Source of the DNA: Phocoena phocoena
Taxonomy: Eukaryota > Chordata > Mammalia > Artiodactyla > Phocoenidae
Length of the DNA stretch: 64,000 nt
Assembly: GCF_963924675.1 (NCBI RefSeq)
Contig: NC_089226.1
Span: 46,455,124-46,519,123, forward strand
Direction: 5' to 3'
Below, piece after piece: positions 55,306-64,000 of this stretch; the stretch's first letter is position 1, and each line of letters starts with the position of its first letter. The notes beneath the pieces were generated by a model. It was given only the letters and a program-made list of their open reading frames with translations, had not been told where the DNA came from and did no database searches. The position numbers and the translations under genes are program-made.

Positions 55306-55536
55306 CTATTCCTTCTGTTCATTAATTTTATTCCTGAGTTCACTGAACTGCCTTTCTGAGTTTTCTTGTAGCTTGCTGAGTTTCTTCATGACAGCTATTT
55401 TGAATTCTTTATCAGTTAAATCAAAACATTCCACGACTTTAAATTTGGTTTCTAGAGAACTGTCATTTTCTTTCTGTGACATCACATCACTGTTGATTTT
55501 CATGGTGCTTGAGGAGTTGCTCCTTTGCTGGCACAT
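55306..55536 (-). pseudogene. L1 ORF1 fragment
   Basis: 76 codons with a heptad-like, Lys/Glu-rich helical pattern ('KKLSKLQENSERQFSELRNK') typical of the ORF1 coiled coil. The RNA-recognition and C-terminal domains are not intact. In intact elements ORF1 forms the RNA-binding trimer; here it is a relic. Confidence 0.75.
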
Positions 55537-55989
55537 TTGAAGTAATGAACACCTGTCTTCTTTAGGTAAAGCTTTTTAACTCGATTCTAACAATTCAACA
55601 GTTAGTGATTAGAGGTCTTTCTTTTGTTTTTCAGTGGTGCTATAGCACAAGTTTTTGGTTTCTTTTACATGAGTTGCCTCTGGCTAGATTTGAAAATGGG
55701 CACTTTCCTCCCTCCACCGCCTCTGTCAGAGTGGTCAGCCTCATTGTCGCTGCTTGTTGTTTCTGGAATTGCTGCTGCCTCGCTGCTGCTGCTGCGGTTG
55801 CTGCCATCCCAGTCTGGGTACCTCCATCATGTCCAGGGTTGCCTGGTTCCTGCCCTCCACCGCCGTTGGGGGTGCGGTGGAGAACAGCAGGGGTTGCAGG
55901 TTGCTGTGTTCACCAGCACCACTGCTGTGGGTGATGGCGGCTGGAGTTGTGTGTGCCACCTCCCCTGGTACTGCATGTAAGGTTTTTGA

Positions 55990-56520
55990 AAGTTTTTTTA
56001 TAATTATGCTTTTGAAATTCCTTATTTACTTTAGGCTTGCTTGTAATATCTTGGAAATCTTTGTGCCGTCTCTGGAAGTCTTGTGATGTGAGAAATTCTA
56101 ACCTTAAATTGTTTTCAAACTGTAATGAAAATTTCAACAAATAATAAAAACAAAAATGAATCAAGTTGGTTTCAAGTTGGTTTAACAAAGTCAATACATT
56201 GCATCTTACAGATATTTAAAATTTTTTTCTTTTTGGTTTTGCATACTCCCTGCTGTATTTTAGAATCACTGCATTCTTCTTGTTTCACAGGATTCAAATG
56301 TCTTTATAGTTTCCTAAAAGGCTTGGGGGCCTCAGGCACTGTACCTATGGGCCTAAGGGTTCAACCTGAACCCTGGCCTAGAATAAAGTTAACATTTGAC
56401 ATTATAACACTCATCAGACATAACTAAAACTGCGTGTGGGAAGTCTGTCTCTCCACTTGCCTGTGAATGATGTGCAGCAGGGCACCTGCCTGTTTTGCTC
56501 AGTGTTGACCCAGAACGGGG
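55990..56520. other. Unassigned AT-rich sequence
   Basis: May include the outermost L1 5' region. A short tandem 'caagttggttt' pair lies at about 56162-56183. Confidence 0.3.
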
Positions 56521-56528
56521 CCAGCACC

Positions 56529-56588
56529 ACATCCATCCATCCATCCATCCATCCATCCACCCACCAATTCATCCATCCATCCATCCAA
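56529..56588 (+). repeat. (CATC)n microsatellite
   Basis: About 14 ATCC/CATC units with one interruption ('cacccaccaatt'). Confidence 0.97.
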
Positions 56589-56769
56589 CAAAATGTTTAT
56601 TGAGTACCTACTGCTGAATAATGACTAAGGATGCTAATCCATTTTGGAAATCTGGCGGGCATAGTGGTAATTTGCACCATAAAATGTTTATTTAGCATCC
56701 AAATATGTGACTGTCTTTTAATATAGACATTTTGCCTTATAAATCACACAATTCACTTGTTTACATTTT

Positions 56770-56995
56770 TAAGGGATTGACATATACACACTACTATGTA
56801 TAAAATAAATAACTAATAAGAACCTACTGTATAGCACAGGGAGCTCTACTCAATACTCTGTAATAACCTATATGGGAAAAGAATCTAAAAAAAGAGTGGA
56901 GAAATGTATAACTGCTTCACTTTGCTGTACAGCAGAAACTAACACAACATTGTAAATCAACTGTACTCCAATAAAAATTAATTTAAAAAAAGTTT
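56770..56995 (+). mobile_element. L1 3'-UTR fragment
   Basis: Text 'actgtatagcacagggagct', 'actttgctgtacagcagaaa', 'cattgtaaatcaactgtact' and 'ccaataaaaattaattt' is the cetartiodactyl L1 3' UTR. AATAAA at about 56973 precedes the A-tail. Severely 5'-truncated; target duplication unclear. Confidence 0.88.
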
Positions 56996-57084
56996 TATGA
57001 AAGAAAAATCTAAGTCTTGAATAAAGTCTGTCACAGCCCAAGTGTGGGACCTTATTGATGTAGGGTGGAGTCTAAATTAAGTTA

Positions 57085-57195
57085 AGCAGTGAGACGGTTG
57101 GGTTCCATTCCTAACTCAACCATTGAGCTTCGCAGCCTGGAGCAAATGATTTAACTTCTTCAGCTGGTAGTTTTTTCACCTGTAAAATGTGTATA
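57085..57195 (+). mobile_element. MIR SINE fragment
   Basis: 'tgggttccattcctaactca', 'gagcaaatgatttaacttct', 'gtttttt' then 'cacctgtaaaatgtgtataa' is MIR core wording. Confidence 0.65.
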
Positions 57196-57199
57196 ATAG

Positions 57200-59290
57200 C
57201 AACTGCTTTACCGGCCTCCTGGGGCTTCTGGGGGGGTTTCATGAGATCATGAATATGTGTTTTATGAACCGTGAAGAGCAATATATAGTTGTAAGAAAAT
57301 ATAATTATGAAAGTGATGACCAGGGCTGTTATGAGAAGGGAGCAAAAGAGGTGTTAAATTGTAAAGGATTCTATAAAATCCAGATATTAAATTATGAAAA
57401 TTAATGAATAGACTCAAAGAAAGGGAAGGCTTTATTTTAAGGAATAAAGAGTGATAGAGACATAACCCTTTCCCCCATTTCAATAAATGTAAAGAATGAC
57501 CTGTATGTGGGACTACAAAATCAGGACATGGTTTATGATTTAACAGCCTTCCTATAATCTCCTAAAGCAAATATTTAGATTCCAGATTCGATGATGCCAT
57601 GGAGCTGTTACTCCTAGAAGAATTTGCACCACAATTCACAGAGACTGGAGATGCTCGCACTTTCTCCTGTTTTGGAAACTCAGTGATGCCGATCTGTTTG
57701 CAGAGTTGTTCTGTTCACGTAGACATTTAGGTGGAATCTCAGCCCCATTTGCTCATGCCCTCAGAGGGAAGTGGTGGTTTCCCGCTACCTTGCTCAGCAG
57801 AGAGGCTCCTTTCTGGGTTTACTGGGTGAGTGGTACTTTGATCACAAACAGGGTCGAGGAGCCACATATAGTCAGATCAGCATCCTGGCAGGACTGGCAC
57901 CCAAGTCTCTGCCTCAGTTCATTGCTCATACACCCACTAGTTCAATGTAGGAGTTGGGAGGGGAGATGCGGTAGAAGAAGGTGAGATTAAATCACAATGA
58001 AGTAAATAATCCAAGCACCTCTAACATAGGGTCAGATGGCCACACATGGTCCTTTGCCATTGCTCAGGGCGTCTTGTGGGCTCAAGCACTCCAGAGAAGA
58101 GAGTGGGTTCCTTCATAGTTTCAGAGCTAATATTTCCCCCACTCCAGCCCACTGTTCTCAATTTCCCCTCTTTTCTCTTGGACAAGGGTCTTCTTTAGCT
58201 TCACCCTCCCTTCCCCAAAGCCCCCTGCTCTGAATTCTCAGTGTAGCTTTGTGAGTGAGCTTTGCTCCATTAAAATGAATCGGAGTGTGGTTTTTTCTTC
58301 AAAATCTTTAAAAACCATTTTACTTTAAAACATTCATTGGTACTCTGACTTATTGAATCCAACAAATTATTGGCTTTTTGCTTATTCACGAAGGTTGTTT
58401 GAAGTAATGATGTGTGTGCACTGAGTTTCCTGGTTCTGGACTAATTGGCCAGGACCCAGCGTTCTGCAGAGGGTCAGGTCCATGACACGGGCCGGGCCTC
58501 ACCCTTCTCATGCTATTTGGATGGTGGTCAAGTGGTTGAGCCAGCGAGTCACAGCTCCGCTTGCCCAGCAGGAGTCAAGAAGTCTGGGACTGACTGAGGC
58601 CCCTAGGGCCGGCTTGTTTATGTGGGTGAGAGGAGGGGGCTCCCACCCAGCAGCATTCAGTGGGCTTCATTGGCATTTTCAAGGCACAGCATTGCCTGTA
58701 AGTCATTGTCATATCCTTAGGCTACCTGGCACCACTCCACTGGGATGTTGGCAAAGGGAAGAGAGTGAGGTGTGGACAAGTAAAAACATGGTACCATGGT
58801 ACAAAGAGGAAAAGCAAGAGTACAAACTTGAAGGCAGGATTTCACCACCATCAGCGTCAGTAGTGTCTTGATCACCACTGAGTGTTTGGGACACTTTGCA
58901 CATTGTACACTTTTCATTTCAAGATTCTGTCTTTGGAGGTTTCTCTGGGCAAAAGCAAAAAATGTGGAAGGGACAAAATGAAAAACAAATACACGAAGCG
59001 GCCTATTAGTATCTGAGAAATAGTCGTAAGTTGAATACACCACTAGGGGGCGACCCAAGAATGAGCAAACAGCCCAGTTGGCCAGGGAAAGTTCACTTGG
59101 GGAGAGAGGATTTTTTTTTAGTATGTTTTTCAAAGCTTGAAGAAATCTGAGCTCGTTTAGTATGAATCTGCAGACCAAGGTTGTATTTCAAACTGTCATT
59201 TATTTTGGGAGGTTCTTTTCTGAGCTAGAGAGAAAGGTCTTCCTAAATGGTCAGAAACATTTATTAAATAAGAGTTGTTCAGAATCACGT
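57200..59290. other. Unassigned, repeat-poor sequence
   Basis: About 2 kb without recognised repeats. It holds several short frames on both strands (57706-57984, 58036-58233, 58482-58871, 58717-59178 minus), none with a domain, signal or splice pair I can support. A candidate region for conserved noncoding sequence or an unrecognised exon. Confidence 0.35.
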
Positions 59291-59417
59291 TATCGGGGAT
59301 ATGTGTATATGTACAGCTGATTCACTTTGTTATACAGCAGAAACTAACGCACCATTGTAAAGCAATTATACTCCAATAAAGATGCTAATAAAAACAAAAG
59401 GAAAGAATCATGTTATC
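59281..59417 (+). mobile_element. Minimal L1 3'-end insertion with target duplication
   Basis: The insert is only 59295-59403, about 109 bases of L1 3' UTR ending in AATAAA and an A-rich tail. Target duplication agaatcacgttatc (59281-59294) and agaatcatgttatc (59404-59417), one mismatch. Confidence 0.93.
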
Positions 59418-59884
59418 ATCACAAACAACAGAATTAGAATCACAGTGTATCTTGAACACTTGAATCTCTTCTCTGAGGCATTTCAGAAACTTCTGAATGT
59501 TAGCCATTTTAAATAGATTTTAATGAAAGATATACGTAAAATTTGACAAGCGTAAAAATAACTTAGAATACTTCGTTCGCATATAAAATGAATGGAATCA
59601 CGCATGATTTGTATTCCACTTTTACTGATGTTACACGTTCTTAGGTATGTAATGCAGCTTTGCAGATACAGGCACTTATCCTTTTTCTAGTGCATCTTCT
59701 TTCCAGATAACTCAGTATATGCTAACCAGTTGCTCACGGGGACTAAGTTGATGCTTCATCAAAGATCAAACATCTTTTGCTCTGTGCTGCATTCCCTGAA
59801 GCCCCCTCCCCCAACCAGGGAGGTATGCTAAGTTGATACATTCCCAGTAGTTCCAGGACACCTTGCTATAAGTAGAACAAGAGA

Positions 59885-60110
59885 GTGAGCTCTGGAGGCT
59901 GACTGCTAGGATATGAATCCCAATTTTAAATGTTTTTTCTTGTCAAGTTAACTTCTCTGTGCCTGGATTTTCCCATCTCTGAAATGGAGATAAAATCAAT
60001 GCCTCTTTCATAGGTTTGTAGTGGAAAGTAAATGAATTAATCTATGTAAAACACTTAGAAAAGTGTCTGCACATAGGAGGTATTCAATAAATGCTTGTTG
60101 ATTTCATGAA
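59885..60110 (+). mobile_element. MIR SINE
   Basis: MIR text: 'gagctctggaggctgactgc', 'cttctctgtgcctggatttt', 'cccatctctgaaatggagat', 'gtattcaataaatgcttgtt'. Confidence 0.75.
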
Positions 60111-60119
60111 CGAATGGCC

Positions 60120-61480
60120 TGATACTTGCCTCAATCCAATATAAATTCTTTATAAGAGCAAATTCATGGGGAAATTGTAAGATCCTTGGATGGGTTTTCA
60201 CTGGCTATAAAAAGTCAACAAGCCGATGGCAAACAGGAGAGTTGAATGGTGAATACCCTCTACAAAAGAAACTCTAATTGATGTTCAGGTCTATCACATA
60301 AGCCTCTTTGTCTCACCTCTACAACATGGTGATAATCAGTGAGCCAGAAATATAGGGCACTTTAATAAAATATAGAGTTTGTTTTAAAAATGCTGGCCAG
60401 CCACTTAGAAAAGTTTGATCTGCAATCACAGGATTTCTTACTTTGTTTTTTATCTTTTCAATTGTAACCATCTAAAGAGCTTAAAATTTGCCAAAGCACC
60501 AGCTTGACTCTCTAGGCAGATTGATAACATTTCAAAAGATAAGGTTTTTAAAATGGCATCTAAAACAAACACTGTAAAAGGGTTATGGAGCTCCAGAGTC
60601 AAGAAAAACATAATTCAATACACTATAAATTAAAAAGAAAATGTCTAGGGAAACAGAGCTCACAGTAAGAAAGTCATAAAAAAAAAATCAAATCAAAGGC
60701 TCTTTCTTACTCCGAAGAGCTATATTTTCAACAAAAATGAGCCATTTGAAAAAATATGGACTGAAAAGAAATCTGATTACAATGTTCATGTCTGGATGTA
60801 TAGACTCAAGTGTAATCATAATTATGTTTTATCCTTTCACACAGTGAGTATTATAAATAACTGGATTTCAAGTCAAATTGTTTTTTATGAGTGATTCTCC
60901 ATAACATTTTACCATTTTAAGTCCTCAGATGAATGCAAATGAAGAGAATGTGGGACATTAAACAACTTGAAGAACTTAATGAGGCATAAAGAAGCTGATC
61001 AAAAAAAAGGGGGGAACTGAATGAATTCTTCCTGATATTATGTTAGAGTCAATCAACAAACACATTTGCCCATGAGGATAGAAAAAAAATGGTGACATTT
61101 CTGGGGGATCTTCTAAATCTGGTCTAGCAAACATCCTGGAGTGAGTAAATGTGTCAATGCTAAAGGACAATGTCCTTATGTCCAAGCGAGGCAGATATTA
61201 GTCATGCCTGAGTTATACTGGTTTACCAAACATGGCATTTTCCGTCAGGAAACTGGATGCAGAGCAGTATTAAAAAATCCCAGAAAAGAAAGGCACTAAC
61301 CAGGCAGGACGATCTAACTCAAAGGTTTATTAAAATGTGAGAGGAACGTTCAATTAGTTCAATTTACAAAGTGGCAATTCCATTTCTCTGACACCAAGAT
61401 ATTCTTGTAGACAGGGTAGTGACTGAGCCTTACCTCTCTGGGGAGTAGAGCAAGAGTCAGGACTACAGTGACCTCAAAAG
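60120..61480. other. Unassigned, AT-rich repeat-poor sequence
   Basis: About 1.3 kb without recognised repeats. It contains a perfect octamer ATGCAAAT at 60933-60940 and several GATAA words (60529-60545 region). Such words occur by chance in AT-rich DNA, so no regulatory role is claimed. Confidence 0.35.
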
Positions 61481-61484
61481 GAGA

Positions 61485-61875
61485 AGACACAGGAACACCT
61501 TGAGCACAGGGATGTGTCTCATCTGTCTCTGCAACTCCAGTGTCAGCACAGTGACTGGCACCAAGAAGGGCTTCTTGTTGAAAGAATAACTGAATGGCTG
61601 AATAATTGAAGAGATGGGGGAAGGGCCAGCCACTGGTCTAAGTGTGGGGATACAACAGACAAAAATCCCTGTCTTCACAAAATTATATTCTAGTAGTGGG
61701 GGACAAACAAGAGAAATTAATATAGAGTATGTGAGATATTGATTAGTGTTAAGTAGAGACATTAAAGCAGGGAAGGGAAGTCAGACCAGTCTGAGGCGGG
61801 GGCTGTGGAGAGTTGACCTTTCAGAGAAGATGGTCAGGGGAGGCCTTCCTGAGAAGACAGCTCAGTTGACGGCAA
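61485..61875 (+). mobile_element. L2 LINE fragment
   Basis: L2 wording: 'agcacagtgactggcaccaa', 'ggtctaagtgtggggataca', 'caaaaatccctgtcttcaca', 'gaggccttcctgagaagaca'. Confidence 0.75.
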
Positions 61876-61879
61876 GGCT

Positions 61880-62125
61880 GAGCTGCGTTTCCCAAGGCTG
61901 CTATTCCAGTTCCACTCACGCGCTCTGTTTATTTCGTTTTCCGAGATTCTCCTCATTCTCTCCAATGCAAACACCTCAGTCTTGCTTCACTGGATTGGAA
62001 CTCGACCTTCTCAGACCTGTCCTCACCCTTTATGAAAGAGCGTGTCTTAGTCCTTTTAAAGTCTGAAGATGAGAGACAGTGATAAGTCAAGACTAAGAGA
62101 GCACTTGGTATTTTTACACACTTGA
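61880..62125. other. Unassigned sequence, L2-like
   Basis: Continues the L2 neighbourhood but without firm wording; no gene. Confidence 0.3.
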
Positions 62126-62126
62126 T

Positions 62127-62128
<2 letters not shown>

Positions 62129-62165
<37 letters not shown>
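62129..62165 (+). repeat. (CA)n microsatellite
   Basis: About 18 uninterrupted AC/CA units; long enough to be polymorphic. Confidence 0.98.
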
Positions 62166-62168
<3 letters not shown>

Positions 62169-62169
62169 C

Positions 62170-62905
62170 CCACACCGAAGAGTCACGCTGCGCTTTCTAT
62201 CCTCAGAGAATATCAGGCTGGGCAGAAGGGGATGGCCGTGGGCCTCCCTGAGCCCCTGTTTTTGTTGCCCTTGGACTCCCCCAGGGAGCGTGTGGCCCTG
62301 GATCCTTGCACTTCCTGAGGGCTCCACTGAGGATTCGGTTAATCAGTCATCACAGGTAACGAGGAAGCAGAGCCTGTGCTCATGCAGTGGGGAGCACAGA
62401 ACTGCACGAGGCGAGGTTCTGCTTGGAGGACCAGGTGGCTCCTTACTGGGCCCCTGCCTACCACCTCTTGCCTTGCCCACCAGCCAGAAGGACATTTCTG
62501 GGTACAACCTCTTCTGATCCTTCCCCTTTGCCCTCCTCCCTCCCCCACTTGGCTTTGAACATTTTTTCTCTTGGCTTCTGGGAGGCCACACTTTCCTGAT
62601 TTTCCTCTGCCCTCATTGGCTGCCTCTTCTCAGCCTCTTGGCTGCCTCTTCCTCCTCCTTTTCCTCTATGAGCCCCGTCTCTAAATGATGGTGGACCAGG
62701 ATCCCATCCTCGGCCCTCTCCTCAAGCCTCATTCCGCTCCTTCTCTCCCCAGGTGATACTCTCTCACTCTGTGGCTTTACGTGCCATCTACATGCCAATT
62801 CAAGATCTTTCTACTGAGCTTCACTATCAGAGGTCCTTGCTTAGCAATTCAAGTGCTCACTTGACATCGCCACTTGGGTGTCCATTAGATATTTCAAACA
62901 CAACA
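62170..62905. other. Unassigned sequence with L2-like part
   Basis: GC-richer than its neighbours. 62700-62900 resembles L2 ORF-end wording ('atcttggccctctcct'-like 'tcggccctctcctcaagcct', 'gtccattagatatttcaaac', 'acaacatgaccaacacaaaa'). Overlapping frames at 62122-62591 have no domains. Confidence 0.35.
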
Positions 62906-62910
62906 TGACC

Positions 62911-63769
62911 AACACAAAATTCTTTTCTTTTCTTTTTTTTTACATCTTTATTGGAGTATAATTGCTTTACAATGGTGTGTTAGTTTCTTTTTTTTAACAT
63001 CTTTACTGGGGTATAATTGCTTTAAAATGGTGTGTTAGTTTCTGCTTTATAACAAAGTGAATCAGTTATACATATACATATGTTCCCATATCTCCTCCCT
63101 CTTGCGTCTCCCTCACTCCCACACTCCCTATCCCACCCCTCCAGGCGGTCACAAAGCACCGAGCTGATCTCCCTGTGCTATGCGGCTGCTTCCCACTAGC
63201 TATCTACCTTACGTTTGGTAGTGTATATATGTCCATGCCTCTCTCTTGCTTTGTCACAGCTTACCCTTCCCCCTCCCCATATGCTCAAGTCCATTCTCTA
63301 GTAGGTCTGTGTCTTTATTCCTGTCTTACCCCTAGGTTCTTCATGATATTTTTTTTTCTTAAATTTCATATATACGTGTTAGCATACGGTATTTGTCTTT
63401 CTCTTTCTGAATTATTTCACTCTGTATCACAGACTCTAGGTCTATCCACCTCAATACAAATAGCTCAATTTCGTTTCTTTTTATGGCTGAGTAATATTCT
63501 ATTGTATATATGTGCCACATCTTCTTTATCCATTCATCCAATGATGGACACTTAGGTTGTTTCCATCTCTGGGCTATTGTAAATAGAGCTGCAATGAACA
63601 TTTTAGTACATGACTCTTTTTGAATTATGGTTTTCTCAGGGTATATGCCCAGTAGTGGGATTGCTGGGTCATATGGTAGTTCTATTTGTAGTTTTTTAAG
63701 AAACCTCCATACTGTTCTCCATGGTGGCTGTACCAGTTCACATTCCCACCAGCAGAACACAAAATTCTT
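62911..63769 (-). mobile_element. 5'-truncated L1 with duplicated 3' terminus
   Basis: Target duplication aacacaaaattctt is at 62911-62924 and 63756-63769. The insert contains the ORF2 end and 3' UTR in reverse. The 46-base terminal segment occurs twice in tandem (62942-62987 and 62997-63042, three mismatches), each preceded by a T run. Confidence 0.95.
63359..63750 (-). pseudogene. L1 ORF2 C-terminal fragment
   Basis: About 125 codons of ORF2 C-terminus in one open frame with '[18 protein letters not shown]', 'MFIAALFTIAQRWKQPKC' and 'YTIEYYSAIKRNE', closely matching the copy at 33025-33402. The frame continues upstream into flanking L2-like DNA (to 63841), which is accidental. No catalytic domain. 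Confidence 0.95.
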
Positions 63770-63864
63770 GATCCCAAACCTAATCCTCTTTCCCATCTCA
63801 GCAAATGGCACCTGCAAGCTACCTGGATGCTCAGCCCCCAAACCTAAGTGTCATTCTTTTTCTT

Positions 63865-64000
63865 AAAAAAATTCACATATAATTGACATATAACATTATA
63901 TTAGTTTCAGATATAAAATATAATGATTGACTATTTCTATATATTGTGAAATGATCATCGCAATAAGTCTAGTTAATATCCGTCACATACATAGTTACAA
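63865..64000 (-). mobile_element. Old L1 3' end (runs off the window)
   Basis: 'aattcacatataattgacat', 'tagtttcagatataaaatat' and 'tgaaatgatcatcgcaataa' is reversed L1M 3' text. It continues past the window edge. Confidence 0.7.

Larger units (their letters stand above)
50585..55985 (-). mobile_element. Long, decayed L1 (3' UTR to 5' region) with nested SINEs
   Basis: About 5 kb of L1 excluding nested SINEs, read on the minus strand: 3' UTR at 50585-50900, ORF2 from about 50900 to 54900, ORF1 coiled-coil part at about 55030-55560, and a GC-rich 5' segment (55680-55980). ORF2 is broken by stops and gaps, for example near 53090-53150. No clear target duplication was found. It is non-functional. 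Confidence 0.85.

Noticed and set aside
57570..57732. Short acidic plus-strand frame of about 54 codons
   Set aside because: Looks protein-like at first sight but lacks acceptor, donor and start context, and has no recognised homologue.
1..64000. CRISPR arrays, bacterial operons, phage or integrative elements
   Set aside because: All repeat structure is explained by mammalian retrotransposons, DNA transposons and microsatellites. No evenly spaced direct repeats or prokaryotic gene order occur.

Overview
The window is nuclear DNA from a mammal of the Cetartiodactyla, most likely a cetacean. About twenty tRNA-derived SINEs of the CHR type (cetacean, hippo, ruminant) are scattered through it. 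Ten are short, GC-rich and nearly identical, so that subfamily was active recently, as expected in whales and dolphins. No BovB or BovA elements typical of ruminants were recognised. The species is inferred from repeats only.

I find no protein-coding gene, RNA gene, CpG island or complete promoter that I can defend. Nearly all longer open frames are CHR SINEs read in one of six frames, or decayed L1 and Tigger reading frames. The window looks like intergenic or deep intronic DNA.

Layout. 1-8.3 kb: L2 fragments, a MIR and six CHR SINEs. 8.4-12 kb: mostly unique sequence. 12-15.8 kb: two CHR SINEs, two MaLR LTRs and an AT-rich palindrome. 16.1-17.6 kb: a repeat-poor island with a homeodomain-type motif cluster, the best candidate regulatory element here. 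18-23.4 kb: four CHR SINEs, a truncated L1 and an LTR with an expanded AT core. 24.5-26.5 kb: old L1 pieces with a SINE. 27-31.9 kb: three CHR SINEs, an MLT1-like LTR, a palindromic MITE relic and a weak exon candidate. 32.8-34.3 kb: an internally deleted Tigger transposon carrying a nested L1. 35-41.2 kb: a polypurine tract, a CHR copy without a tail, an L1 with an 18-bp target duplication, a probable endogenous retroviral LTR and a MaLR LTR. 42.6-50 kb: an L1 with a nested SINE, an LTR, an old L1 carrying two SINEs, a MIR ending in a perfect hairpin, and an LTR holding a mariner relic. 50.6-56 kb: a long, broken antisense L1 with ORF1 and ORF2 remnants. 56.5-64 kb: microsatellites, L1 3' ends and unique AT-rich DNA.

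The nested insertions give a readable order of events: Tigger before L1; old L1 before long-body CHR SINE; long-body CHR before short-body CHR (inferred from divergence). The most unusual observations are the homeodomain-motif inverted repeat at 17.0 kb and the perfect 22-bp hairpin at 47.6 kb.
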